Source of the DNA: a virus
Direction: 5' to 3' (one strand)
IMG/VR virus record: IMGVR_UViG_3300008954_003018
Span: 1 to 64,000 of that record
DNA length: 64,000 bases
Positions 45,830 to 54,739 of the stretch are shown in pieces (positions within the stretch are counted from its first letter, which is position 1; the number at the start of each line of letters is the position of its first letter). The translations under genes and the position numbers were made by a program. The notes beneath the pieces were generated by a model that was not told the origin of the DNA, made no database searches, and saw nothing but the letters and a program-made list of their open reading frames with translations.

Positions 45830-46258
45830 ATGAAAAGTATTGTAAAAGATGTTTTATATTTGCAGCAAGCATGCGAGAAAATTGATTCAGAAAAAGAGGC
45901 TAAAGAAATCGCAGATGAGCTGTTTGAAATATTAAATAAAAATAAAAATGGTGTTGGTCTCGCAGCAAACCAAATTGGAATAAACAAAGCTGTTTGTGTT
46001 GTAAATGTCTGGCGCCCTCTTTGGTTTATGAATCCTAGTTTTATATCTGCCGGTAGTGAAAAAGTCCATTTTAATGAAGGGTGTTTGTCATTTCCGGACT
46101 CTATTATAACTACAGAGAGGTACAGGCACATTTCCGTAACGGCCGATAATCACGAAAAACAACTTTATTTTGGACCATGGAATATGTTAGAATGTGTATG
46201 TGTTCAACATGAAATATGCCACTTAAATGGTGAAACAATGTTTGATTATAAAATATGA
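45830..46258 (+). CDS. def: peptide deformylase
   Basis: 142 residues with all three PDF motifs: GVGLAANQIG (about 41-50), EGCLSFP (about 84-90) and HEICHLNG (about 124-131). Removes N-formyl groups from new proteins, using Fe/Zn bound by Cys and the two His. The residue between the second half of HExxH is Cys (HEICH) where Asp is common (HEFDH), a minor deviation. Short, like phage PDFs. Lies two genes after the tmRNA block, suggesting control of translation quality. Confidence 0.92.
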   Translation: MKSIVKDVLYLQQACEKIDSEKEAKEIADELFEILNKNKNGVGLAANQIGINKAVCVVNVWRPLWFMNPSFISAGSEKVHFNEGCLSFPDSIITTERYRHISVTADNHEKQLYFGPWNMLECVCVQHEICHLNGETMFDYKI

Positions 46259-46265
46259 GGCATAA

Positions 46266-47327
46266 ATGAAAAATGTATTGATTATTGGTACCGGTACTAT
46301 TGGCGAACCTCTGATAGGCTTGTTTGCTGATTTTAAAAAGAAATTAGGTGTAAATGTGTTTTTTCACAAACGTACACCCTTGGTAGATGAAATTGCAAAA
46401 GTTAATAGCTTGATTGCTCGCGGCGCAAATTTAGTTGTTGATCCAAAAAGAGTAGAGGAGTTTCAAGCTTTAGGGCATGAACCGGTTTTAAACTATGAGG
46501 CTGCATTAAAACTATGTGATATTATTATTGATTGTACTCCCGCGGGAAATGCAGCCAAAAAAGAACACTATTTACCCCTTTCAGAAAAATACAAAAGTAA
46601 ATGTTTTATAGCTCAAGGAAGTGAGAAAGGTTTCGGCATGCCCTACGCATATGGAATTAATGATGATGCACTTCTTAGGGAAAAGCCACAATTTGTGCAG
46701 GTAGTTAGTTGCAACACTCATAATATTGCCTCTTTGATTAAAACAATATGCCCTACCATAAGAGATCTTCATTGCGGCGATTTTACATGTATTCGTAGAG
46801 CAAATGATATAAGCCAAGAAGGAGGCTTTATAGCCTCTCCAGTCGTCGGGAATCACAGTAAGAGGTCTTTTGGCACTCATCATGCAAAAGATGCCTATGA
46901 TTTGTTTGCAACGATGTATGAGCATCCAAATCTTTTCTCCAGCGCGCTCAAAACGAACACTCAATATATGCACACCATTCGTTTCAACATACAAATCAGA
47001 AAGTATGCTACAGAAAGAGATATATTTGATAAATTTAAAAGCAATAAGTTTATTGCACTCACACACAAAACTTTAGCTAATAGAGTTTTTTCCTTTGGGA
47101 GGGATCATGGATATTATGGAAGAATTTTTAATCAAACTGTTGTCGTGGAACCGACCATTTCTGTTTCTCGCACTAATGGCACTACACAGATTGCAGGATT
47201 TTGTTTTACACCTCAAGATGGAAATTCTTTATTAAGCAGCGTGGCAGCTGCCATGTATAAGATTCACGGAGACAAATATAAAGAATATATGAATTTATTT
47301 GACGACTATTTATTCAAGAGGATATAA
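46266..47327 (+). CDS. type II (archaeal-type) glyceraldehyde-3-phosphate dehydrogenase
   Basis: 353 residues. N-terminal Rossmann motif IIGTGTIGEPLIG (about 5-17), catalytic block VVSCNTHNIASLIK with Cys near 149, and CIRRANDISQE, as in archaeal class II GAPDH rather than the bacterial GapA (SCTTN) family. Length matches the class. Converts glyceraldehyde-3-phosphate with NAD(P)+; whether the substrate is unchanged in this viral form is not known. Follows PDF by seven bases. Confidence 0.82.
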   Translation: MKNVLIIGTGTIGEPLIGLFADFKKKLGVNVFFHKRTPLVDEIAKVNSLIARGANLVVDPKRVEEFQALGHEPVLNYEAALKLCDIIIDCTPAGNAAKKEHYLPLSEKYKSKCFIAQGSEKGFGMPYAYGINDDALLREKPQFVQVVSCNTHNIASLIKTICPTIRDLHCGDFTCIRRANDISQEGGFIASPVVGNHSKRSFGTHHAKDAYDLFATMYEHPNLFSSALKTNTQYMHTIRFNIQIRKYATERDIFDKFKSNKFIALTHKTLANRVFSFGRDHGYYGRIFNQTVVVEPTISVSRTNGTTQIAGFCFTPQDGNSLLSSVAAAMYKIHGDKYKEYMNLFDDYLFKRI

Positions 47328-47329
47328 GT

Positions 47330-47659
47330 GTGGTCAATGTTATTAGATATTTAGATTATGCATGCACACCAAACAATATTACAATAGAAGCCAGATATCC
47401 GGCCACATCTCGATATTTAGAAGTTGAGCTAAAAGTTGATGGAAAAATTGCTTTACATGGTCAATATACAATATCGCTTCCAACTAAAAGAGACATTATT
47501 GATGAACGCATAAAAACTTTTTGCGGTGGAATAGGAATGTTTACAGAGGATGAGATTCAAGATTATGTAATGGCGGATAGAATAATGGCAGCTTTGTATA
47601 CCAAAAGGCACTTAAAAGAGGTGCGCACAAAAAGCGGCACGTTAATTTGGCGATTTTGA
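47330..47659 (+). CDS. small protein, unknown
   Basis: 109 residues, GTG start two bases after GAPDH. Beta-rich start (ITIEARYPATSRYLEVELKV) then helical (FTEDEIQDYVMADRIMAALY) and a basic end. No motif known. Its 3' end overlaps the convergent serine-protease gene by 18 bases. Confidence 0.6.
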   Translation: MVNVIRYLDYACTPNNITIEARYPATSRYLEVELKVDGKIALHGQYTISLPTKRDIIDERIKTFCGGIGMFTEDEIQDYVMADRIMAALYTKRHLKEVRTKSGTLIWRF

Positions 47660-48490
47660 TTTCTTTTTCTTGTTCTTGTTAACGAAGATGTTTTCCAAAT
47701 CTAATGAGGACATGTGCTTTTTGTAAAGTTCGTATTTTTCTATATTGTATTCAATAAAGTGCTTTGTATGTTTATATGGAACACCTAGAGAGAGATGGTG
47801 AAAACGCACAAAAACACTATGTACAACTCCTATCAAGTCTCCTCTATAATTAAGAATCATAGAACCAGAACTACCTGGGGCTACCGGCAAAGAAAATAAC
47901 GCAACTTTTCCTCCTGGTGCTAATCCACTATATCTGCCCTCTAAAATTGGTATCATGTTTTTTGCAAATATCCCCATGGGCGCCGCAACGTTATATACTT
48001 TATCTCCAACTTCTGGTGCCTTTGATGCAACATCTACCGGCTCAATATCGCTCATATCATATACAAACAACAAGCAGATGTCCGTTTCTTCGTCATAAGT
48101 CAATGATCTGGCGTAATAAATATTACCAGAAACGTCTGTCATCTTATATTCAACAGATATCTTAATTGCGGCTTGATTTAACTTCATCATCATTCTTAAG
48201 AAAGGCGGGATACTATCAGCGCAGACATGTGCAGCACTAACTGCATATGAACCATATTCATTTTTTCCAACTACAAAAGCACTGGCAGTGCTTCTGTTCG
48301 TTGGCATTTTTTGTGAATTACAAACTCCTTTCTCTTCGTCGCAAGAGTTAACTCTTATTTCTAGAGACTTTTCAACATGTATAAAACTCTCTATTGGAAG
48401 GAAATTTGAAGATTTGTTTTGGTTGCCATGGGCGCATGATTGCAAGAGAAAAATAGATAGAAATAAAAATAATACTTTTTTTAAAAACAT
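47642..48490 (-). CDS. trypsin-like serine protease lipoprotein
   Basis: 282 residues on the minus strand from the ATG at 48490 (MFLKKVLFLFLSIF), which has GAGGG eight bases upstream; an ATG six codons earlier has no such site. Lipobox LLQSC. Catalytic triad pattern: SAAHVCADS (His), ETDICLLFVY (Asp) and APGSSGSMI (Ser). So an envelope-anchored S1/HtrA-like protease without a PDZ domain, with a Lys-rich tail. Convergent with the operon and probably accessory. May process host or phage surface proteins; target unknown. Confidence 0.85.
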   Translation of the reverse strand: MFLKKVLFLFLSIFLLQSCAHGNQNKSSNFLPIESFIHVEKSLEIRVNSCDEEKGVCNSQKMPTNRSTASAFVVGKNEYGSYAVSAAHVCADSIPPFLRMMMKLNQAAIKISVEYKMTDVSGNIYYARSLTYDEETDICLLFVYDMSDIEPVDVASKAPEVGDKVYNVAAPMGIFAKNMIPILEGRYSGLAPGGKVALFSLPVAPGSSGSMILNYRGDLIGVVHSVFVRFHHLSLGVPYKHTKHFIEYNIEKYELYKKHMSSLDLENIFVNKNKKKKSKSPN

Positions 48491-48564
48491 ATATGGTGCC
48501 CTCAACAATAACTAGATAAAACTAATTTAAAAACGTGTGTTCTTTTTATTTTTATGTTTTCACT

Positions 48565-48579
48565 GCCTATTTACAATAA
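48565..48579 (+). promoter_or_regulatory. CCTATTTACAATAA motif (putative late promoter)
   Basis: GCCTATTTACAATAA, immediately before the PhoH gene; GTATAATGG overlaps its start codon. Lies in the divergent gap between the protease and PhoH genes. Confidence 0.45.
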
Positions 48580-48585
48580 GGTATA

Positions 48586-49908
48586 ATGGCTAAAAAAACT
48601 TATATTTTAGATACTAGTGTTTATTTGACAGATCACAATTCTATATTTTCATATGGCATTAATGATATCGTGATTCCTTTTAAGGTGTTAGAAGAGGTAG
48701 ATAAGCACAAGAAAAGACAAGACACTGTTGGTTCAAATGCACGACAGATTATCCGTGCACTGGACTCTTTTCGTGAAAAAGGTAGCCTCTATAAAGGTGT
48801 GCGAATTGGCAAGGGAAAAGGACTGATATCTGTTAAAAAAAGCAAATCAGAAACTCTACCAGAAGATCTAGAACCTCATATCGCAGATAATGAAATAATT
48901 GCAGTTGCACTAAACGAAAATAAAAAAAATTTAAAACGAAAGACGATCCTAGTTTCAAGGGATGTTAACATGAGGGTAAAGTGTGATGCTTTAGGTCTTT
49001 TAACAGAAGATTATGTGGTAAATCAAGTTGTCAAAGATAGCGATCACTTGTATATGGGGTTTAAAAGCCATTTAGTGGATGAAGAAATAATTGATCAATT
49101 TTACTCTGGAGAAGAAATCTATCTAGACAAGGAAGATATTAAATTACAACCAAACCAGTATCTGATGCTTATTTCAAGCTCAAACCAAAAGAAAACGGCG
49201 TTAGCTAGATTTTATAGTTATTCTAAACCATTAAAGAGAATCAATGGGGAACATAAAAAAGGAATTTGGGGCGTAAAGCCAAGAAATAAAGAACAAAGTT
49301 TTGCTTTGGACCTGTTGATGGATCCTTCTGTACCAATTGTTACTTTAATCGGAAAAGCTGGTAGTGGTAAAACTTTGTTGGCGATAGCAGCCGGTTTAGC
49401 GCAAGTTATGGAAGACAAAAAAGAATCTAACTATAGAAGATTGGTAATCTCTAGACCAATACAGCCCATGGGAAAAGACATTGGTTATCTTCCCGGCTCA
49501 ATGGAAGAAAAAATGGCACCATGGTTGGCTCCCATACAAGATAATTTACAAAATTTAATGGGCAACGATAAAGAGACATTAAAAATGTATACCGATAACG
49601 GCACTATAGAAATCGAAGCTCTAACTTATATAAGAGGTCGTTCCATTTCAAATGCATATATTATTATAGACGAAGCACAAAATTTAACAGCACATGAATT
49701 AAAAACAATTATTACGAGAGTTGGCGAAAACACAAAAGTTATCTTTACAGGAGATGTAGAGCAAATCGACAATGCTTATGTTGATGAGACATCGAACGGT
49801 TTGGCATATGCGATAGAGAAGTTTAAAGGCTATGATTTATCAGGCCACATTACCTTAGTAAGAGGTGAGCGTTCAAAAGTTGCAACACTTGCAGCAAAAA
49901 TTCTTTAA
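48586..49908 (+). CDS. phoH: PIN-PhoH family ATPase (PhoH2-like)
   Basis: 440 residues. An N-terminal PIN domain (TYILDTSVYLTDHNSIF, with Asp at about 9 and further acids near 100) joined to a PhoH ATPase: Walker A LIGKAGSGKTLLAIA (about 254-268) and Walker B YIIIDEAQNLTAHEL (about 361-375). PhoH2-type proteins combine RNase and helicase-like activity. Common in large phages and phosphate-related regions. Supported by length and both domains. Confidence 0.92.
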   Translation: MAKKTYILDTSVYLTDHNSIFSYGINDIVIPFKVLEEVDKHKKRQDTVGSNARQIIRALDSFREKGSLYKGVRIGKGKGLISVKKSKSETLPEDLEPHIADNEIIAVALNENKKNLKRKTILVSRDVNMRVKCDALGLLTEDYVVNQVVKDSDHLYMGFKSHLVDEEIIDQFYSGEEIYLDKEDIKLQPNQYLMLISSSNQKKTALARFYSYSKPLKRINGEHKKGIWGVKPRNKEQSFALDLLMDPSVPIVTLIGKAGSGKTLLAIAAGLAQVMEDKKESNYRRLVISRPIQPMGKDIGYLPGSMEEKMAPWLAPIQDNLQNLMGNDKETLKMYTDNGTIEIEALTYIRGRSISNAYIIIDEAQNLTAHELKTIITRVGENTKVIFTGDVEQIDNAYVDETSNGLAYAIEKFKGYDLSGHITLVRGERSKVATLAAKIL

Positions 49909-49963
49909 AAGTGGTGAATTATGTGTTAATATTTAGCATACTAACCTAAAGGAAGGGTAAAAT

Positions 49964-50287
49964 ATGAGTAGAAATGATGTATCAATTGGAGATAATGTAT
50001 TGGACGGAGAAGATGTGCTGATTGAAAGATCGGAACTTCAAAAGCCGGTTGAACCGGATACAGATATGAAAAACTGGATTGTTGAATACGTTGGAGAAAC
50101 GCTACAACCAGAAAATAGCGAAGTTACATTGGAAATGGTCATTGAAGTTATGGCAAAAGAATTCCCAGAGTTTCTTCTTCCGATAGCAGAAGAAAACTTT
50201 ATCCGCGGCTATCAACAGGCATTGCTCGATGTAGACGAAGGAAAGAAATTATACGAAGAGCAATTAAAAAAAGCAAATAATGAATGA
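49964..50287 (+). CDS. small acidic phage protein, unknown
   Basis: 107 residues, AAAGGAAGG upstream. Helical and acidic: DTDMKNWIVEYVGETLQPEN, EVTLEMVIEVMAKEFPEFLL and NFIRGYQQALLDVDEG. I recognise the layout as typical of conserved T4-like marine phage proteins, function unknown. Its stop overlaps the next gene. Confidence 0.65.
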   Translation: MSRNDVSIGDNVLDGEDVLIERSELQKPVEPDTDMKNWIVEYVGETLQPENSEVTLEMVIEVMAKEFPEFLLPIAEENFIRGYQQALLDVDEGKKLYEEQLKKANNE

Positions 50288-50957
50288 GTATGTGAAAAAT
50301 TCTGCTACAACGGCCGCTGCCTTACAAAGAGAAAAGTTGCTGCACAACAGGGTTGTGATCTATATCAAAGATCCCCTCCCAGACAATGTTGATGTGGATT
50401 ATGTAATTTCTTTTCTGGAGAAAAACGTACCATCTCAAATGTTTTATTTCATAGATTCGATTTTTATAGGCCAGTTTAAACAGCTGAAAAAAAATGATAT
50501 CAACGCTTCGTATGAAGATGGCGCAATTTACGCAACAAACGAACAGTCTGATGCAGATGATATGATTGATGACATTGTACACGAATTGGCTCATTCTTTG
50601 GAAAAATCACTAGGCGATGTGATTTATGCTGACAATTTAATTGAGAATGAGCTTTTGGGAAAACGCAAAAGACTATATCAGATATTAAACGCAGAGGGTT
50701 ATGAAGCTAGTTTAAAAAGTTTTTTAAATATAGAATATGATAAAAACTTCGATAAATACTTGTATAAAGTTGTTGGATATGATAAACTAACTATGTTGAC
50801 TATGGGGTTGTTTATTTCTCCGTATGGAGCGACTTCAATAAGGGAGTATTTTGCAAACGGCTTTGAACATTATTTTTTAGAAAGCAAAGAATATGTACAA
50901 AAAATTAGCCCTTCGCTTTTTAGTAAAATAGAGGAAATAATTGACTATGTTCAATAA
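50280..50957 (+). CDS. ATLF-like zinc metallopeptidase
   Basis: 225 residues. DIVHELAHSLEK (HExxH, about 99-103) and further on REYFANGFEHYFLES (about 194-208) resemble the zinc site and C-terminal helix of anthrax lethal-factor-like (ATLF) peptidases, which have the third ligand in such an E-x-F-A motif. No secretion signal. Targets unknown; might cleave a host protein in the cytosol or be delivered by the virion. Confidence 0.72.
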   Translation: MNEYVKNSATTAAALQREKLLHNRVVIYIKDPLPDNVDVDYVISFLEKNVPSQMFYFIDSIFIGQFKQLKKNDINASYEDGAIYATNEQSDADDMIDDIVHELAHSLEKSLGDVIYADNLIENELLGKRKRLYQILNAEGYEASLKSFLNIEYDKNFDKYLYKVVGYDKLTMLTMGLFISPYGATSIREYFANGFEHYFLESKEYVQKISPSLFSKIEEIIDYVQ

Positions 50958-50970
50958 AGGAAAAAAATAA

Positions 50971-51390
50971 ATGGAATTAGTGTTAAAATATAATAAAGAT
51001 AAAACAGAACTTAAGGTTAATGTTAGTGTGCCTGCGGCCAAATGGGCTGCAGAGGAAAGAGTGTATACAACAGATGATGTTGTTGAGGCTCTGGCCAATT
51101 TAGATGTTGCAGTGACAAGAGAACGGTGTACACGGCAGGGCGGAAGGTTATATAACTGGACCGGTCAAACTAGTGGAACATGGCACTTTGAACTTGATGG
51201 CGCCTCTAAATCAGAGACGAAGCCTGCAAAAAAGACAGTTCCAAAAACTGCAGCGCCCAAAAAGAAAGTAGAGGCCCCCAAGCCAGCGCCCAAAAAGAAA
51301 GTAGACGCACCGGAGAAAACTGCAGCGCCCAAAAAGACCGCCAAAACATCCAGCACTAAAGACGTACTTAGTCGACTAAAGAAGTCCTAA
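50971..51390 (+). CDS. protein with histone-H1-like Lys/Pro/Ala tail
   Basis: 139 residues. N-terminal alpha/beta domain to about 75 (VLKYNKDKTELKVNVSVPAA; WTGQTSGTWHFELDG), then a tail of PKKKVEAP and PAPKKKVDAP repeats ending DVLSRLKKS. The tail resembles H1/Hc1-type DNA-condensing tails. DNA or RNA compaction is plausible. RBS AAAGG. Confidence 0.65.
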   Translation: MELVLKYNKDKTELKVNVSVPAAKWAAEERVYTTDDVVEALANLDVAVTRERCTRQGGRLYNWTGQTSGTWHFELDGASKSETKPAKKTVPKTAAPKKKVEAPKPAPKKKVDAPEKTAAPKKTAKTSSTKDVLSRLKKS

Positions 51391-51407
51391 GTAAGAATCG
51401 AGGAATT

Positions 51408-52199
51408 ATGTCTCATATATCTTTTTCAGAATTAAAACTGTGGAGCGAGTGCCCTTTTAAGCATAAATTGGTTTATATTGATAAATTAAAAGGATTTGAA
51501 GGGAATATTTATACCGCTTTTGGTACTGCAATTCACGCATCTAGTGAACAAAAGGTCTTAAATGAAGGTTTAAACGAAAAGGAGATTTTCGAAAAGAACT
51601 TTCTAGAAGAACTACAAAAGTTGCCGGAAGCTGTTAGAAAAGATCTGGATAGAAAACAAGTTGAACAGTTTCGAAATCAAGGTAAATATTTATCATCGCT
51701 GGTAATTCCAGCATTAAAAGATTACTTTGAAAATATCGAAGAAATAGTTTCTGTGGAAGAAAAACTATATGAGCCTATAAAAGACTTTACAACAGAAGAG
51801 CACGACTTCAAGGGATATATTGATCTGGTTGTTAAAACTTCTGATGGCAAGTATCATATCATTGATTGGAAGACATGTTCTTGGGGTTGGGACACTAGAA
51901 AGAAGTCGGATAAAATGATCACATATCAGTTGACATTTTATAAATATTATTTTGCACTTAAACACGGCATTGACCCAAAAAATATTGAAACGCACTTCGG
52001 CTTGATTAAAAGAACCGCAAAACACAATAATGTCGAGCTTTTTAGAGTTACTAGTGGAAAGAAAAAAACAGAGAATGCTCTTAAACTTTTACAAAAAGCA
52101 CTCTATAATATAAACAAGAAACATTACTTAAAAAATAAACTTTCCTGTAAGAGCCCTTACGGAATGTGCGAATTTTACAAAACAGAACATTGCAAATAA
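51408..52199 (+). CDS. Cas4/RecB-like PD-(D/E)xK nuclease
   Basis: 263 residues. Nuclease core: FGTAIHASSEQ (motif with His), GYIDLVVKT (Asp, about 137) and HIIDWKT (DxK, about 150), the RecB/Cas4 family pattern. Cysteines at the N-terminus (WSECPFKH) and three near the end (CKSPYGMCEFYKTEHC) are placed as in the Fe-S cluster of Cas4/AddB nucleases. Probably a 5'-3' single-strand exonuclease for recombination or DNA processing. No CRISPR or other cas genes are nearby. Confidence 0.85.
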   Translation: MSHISFSELKLWSECPFKHKLVYIDKLKGFEGNIYTAFGTAIHASSEQKVLNEGLNEKEIFEKNFLEELQKLPEAVRKDLDRKQVEQFRNQGKYLSSLVIPALKDYFENIEEIVSVEEKLYEPIKDFTTEEHDFKGYIDLVVKTSDGKYHIIDWKTCSWGWDTRKKSDKMITYQLTFYKYYFALKHGIDPKNIETHFGLIKRTAKHNNVELFRVTSGKKKTENALKLLQKALYNINKKHYLKNKLSCKSPYGMCEFYKTEHCK

Positions 52200-52208
52200 G
52201 AGGTAAAC

Positions 52209-53477
52209 GTGAGCGATAAAAAGATCACCATTTTGACATTGAGCGATCATCCGCTTTCTCCTTCTGGAGTTGGCACTCAAACGAGAAACATGATTGAGGC
52301 AATGCTTGAGACTGGTAAATATAAATTTATAAGCCTAGGCGGGGCGATGAAACACGTCGATTATGAACCTAAAAAGGTAGATCCATGGGGAGAAGATTGG
52401 GTTATTTTTCCAATCGACGGGTATGGAAATCAAGAAACAATTCGTTCCCTAATCAGAGTTAATAAAATAGATATTCTTTGGTTTATGACAGATCCCAGAT
52501 TTTATGGCTGGCTCTGGTTAATTGAAAATGAAATTAGGCCGCTGATTCCAATGGTCTATTATCACGTGTGGGACAATTACCCTTATCCAACTTACAATAA
52601 ACCATTTTATGACTCAAATGACGTTATCGCGACAATATCTAAAGTAACTGACGATATTGTTAAGACTGTATCACCAGATGTTGAATCTGTTTATATTCCA
52701 CACGCAGTGGATGCTAATATTTTTAAAAAACATGATGGTCCCGAAATGGAAAAGTTCAAAACAGAGGTGTTTAAGGACAACTCTCTAGAGGGTAAATTTA
52801 TATTCCTGTACAATGGCCGAAATGCAAGAAGAAAACAGACTGGCTCTATGATCTTTTGGTTTAAAGAGTTTTTAGACAGAGTGGGTCACGACAAAGCTGT
52901 TTTTATTATGCATACAGATGTTAAAGACCCGGTTGGCCAAGATCTGGAATATATCATAAGACACTTAAAATTAACAAATGGAGAAGTTGTATTTTCAACA
53001 CAGAAATATCCACCGAATGTTTTAGCTAAAATCTATAATATTGCAGATTGTACTCTTTGTTTGTCTGATGCCGAAGGTTTTGGATTGACCTCTTTGGAGT
53101 CTTTAGCATGCGGAACTCCTGTTATTTCAACGTTGACAGGCGGTTTGCAGGAACAAGTAACAGACGGCAAAGACACTTTTGGAGTGGGAATTGAGCCTAG
53201 TACAAAATCTATTATCGGCTCTCAGGATATTCCATGGATTTATGAGGATAGGGTATCGGAAGAAGATGTTATAAATGCAATGTTAAAGTTGTACAATATG
53301 TCGCAAGAAGAAAGAGACGAACTTGGGGCAAAAGGTACAGCACATGTATTAAAAAATTACAGCTTTGAAAGGTACGTTGAACAGTGGGATGAATTATTCC
53401 AGCGCGTTCATAGTGAAATGGGCTCGTGGGAAAATAGAAAAAATTACAAGTCATGGACTTTAAAAGAGGTAGTATGA
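52209..53477 (+). CDS. GT4-type glycosyltransferase
   Basis: 422 residues, GTG start with AAGAGG site. GT-B fold: LSPSGVGTQTRNM near 17-29 (donor/acceptor loop), YNGRNARRKQTG at about 200, and EGFGLTSLESLACGTPVIST (about 299-318), the E-x7-E motif of family GT4. Transfers a sugar from an NDP donor. First gene of the glycan operon; the next gene overlaps by four bases. Confidence 0.9.
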   Translation: MSDKKITILTLSDHPLSPSGVGTQTRNMIEAMLETGKYKFISLGGAMKHVDYEPKKVDPWGEDWVIFPIDGYGNQETIRSLIRVNKIDILWFMTDPRFYGWLWLIENEIRPLIPMVYYHVWDNYPYPTYNKPFYDSNDVIATISKVTDDIVKTVSPDVESVYIPHAVDANIFKKHDGPEMEKFKTEVFKDNSLEGKFIFLYNGRNARRKQTGSMIFWFKEFLDRVGHDKAVFIMHTDVKDPVGQDLEYIIRHLKLTNGEVVFSTQKYPPNVLAKIYNIADCTLCLSDAEGFGLTSLESLACGTPVISTLTGGLQEQVTDGKDTFGVGIEPSTKSIIGSQDIPWIYEDRVSEEDVINAMLKLYNMSQEERDELGAKGTAHVLKNYSFERYVEQWDELFQRVHSEMGSWENRKNYKSWTLKEVV

Positions 53478-54739
53478 GAAAAAAAGTTTTAGTTAGAGCA
53501 CCAGCATTGAGCAGAACAGGATATGGTGAGCATGCTCGTTTTGTTTTACGTTCCTTAAGAAAGCATGAAGATAAGTTTGACATTTTTTTAGACAACACCA
53601 ACTGGGGCCAATCCGGCTGGATTTTTCGAGACAATGAAGAAAGACGATGGATAGATACAATTATTGCAAAAACAATGTTTCACGTGAATAATGATGGCGG
53701 CCCAATGGATGTATCTGTACAAGTTACAATACCAAACGAATGGCAACCTTTGGCCCCGGTAAATATTGGCGTAACTGCTGGTATTGAAACAACACAGGTC
53801 GCACCGCAGTGGGTTGAGCAGTCTTTTGTTGTAGATAAGATTATTACCACTTCCAATCATTCTAAACAAGTTTATGAAAACACAACATATGAAGCACAAC
53901 ACAAAGAAACGATGGCGGTTATCAAAGAATTTAGATGTGAGCGGCCAATTGAAGTTGTCCATTATCCCGTAAAAGATATTGAAAAAGCAGAAATTGATTG
54001 TGAACTTGAAACAGACTTTAATTTTTTAGTAGTTGCTCAGTGGGGCCCTAGAAAGAATATTGAAAACACAGTTAGGTGGTTTATAGAAGAATTTGTCGAC
54101 AATTCTAATGTTGGAATGGTGTTAAAGTTGTTTTATAGAAATGGATCTATTATAGATCGGGTCAATTTAGAAGAAAATGTAAAAAATCTACTTAACGAAT
54201 ATCCGCAAAGAAAATGCAAAATTTATTTATTACATGGAGATATGAGTGAAGAAGAAATGACCGGCCTTTATACTCATCCAAAAATTAAGACATTAGTATC
54301 TTTGACGCATGGTGAAGGATATGGTCTTCCTTTGTTTGAGGCGGCTTATAACGCACTACCAGTCTTAGCTCCAGATTGGAGTGGGCATGTCGACTTTTTG
54401 TTTAAACCAACAAAAGATAAAAAAGGCAAAATAAAGCAAAAAGCACATTTTGCAAAAGTGGATTATGATATCGGCCCGGTTTCCCAAGAAGTATTGTGGC
54501 CCGGAGTTCTAGAAAATTATATGATGTGGTGTTACCCAAAGCAGGGTAGTTATAAGATGAAATTACGTGAAATCCACAAGGATCACGGCAGGTTCAAATC
54601 CCAGGCAAAAAAGCTGCAAAAATGGATTCGAAAGGAATTTTCTGAAGACAAACAATATGAAAAAATGGCTAATGCCATTTTGTCTGTTATAGAGAAGGGC
54701 GAAACTGCAGAGGAAAAAGCCGTCGTTAGTTATGAATAA
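53474..54739 (+). CDS. GT4-like glycosyltransferase
   Basis: 421 residues from ATG 53474, which overlaps the previous stop; an earlier in-frame ATG is inside that gene. N-terminal APALSRTGYGEHARF, central VVAQWGPRKNIENTV, and HGEGYGLPLFEAAYNALPVL (about 281-300) give a GT-B/GT4-like enzyme. Long charged C-terminal helix (KSQAKKLQKWIRKEFSEDK). Substrate unknown. Confidence 0.85.
   Translation: MRKKVLVRAPALSRTGYGEHARFVLRSLRKHEDKFDIFLDNTNWGQSGWIFRDNEERRWIDTIIAKTMFHVNNDGGPMDVSVQVTIPNEWQPLAPVNIGVTAGIETTQVAPQWVEQSFVVDKIITTSNHSKQVYENTTYEAQHKETMAVIKEFRCERPIEVVHYPVKDIEKAEIDCELETDFNFLVVAQWGPRKNIENTVRWFIEEFVDNSNVGMVLKLFYRNGSIIDRVNLEENVKNLLNEYPQRKCKIYLLHGDMSEEEMTGLYTHPKIKTLVSLTHGEGYGLPLFEAAYNALPVLAPDWSGHVDFLFKPTKDKKGKIKQKAHFAKVDYDIGPVSQEVLWPGVLENYMMWCYPKQGSYKMKLREIHKDHGRFKSQAKKLQKWIRKEFSEDKQYEKMANAILSVIEKGETAEEKAVVSYE

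Noticed and set aside
54585-54606. tRNA T-arm-like GGTTCAAATCC inside the second glycosyltransferase gene
   Set aside because: No acceptor stem, anticodon arm or D-arm fits around it, and the glycosyltransferase frame runs through without interruption.
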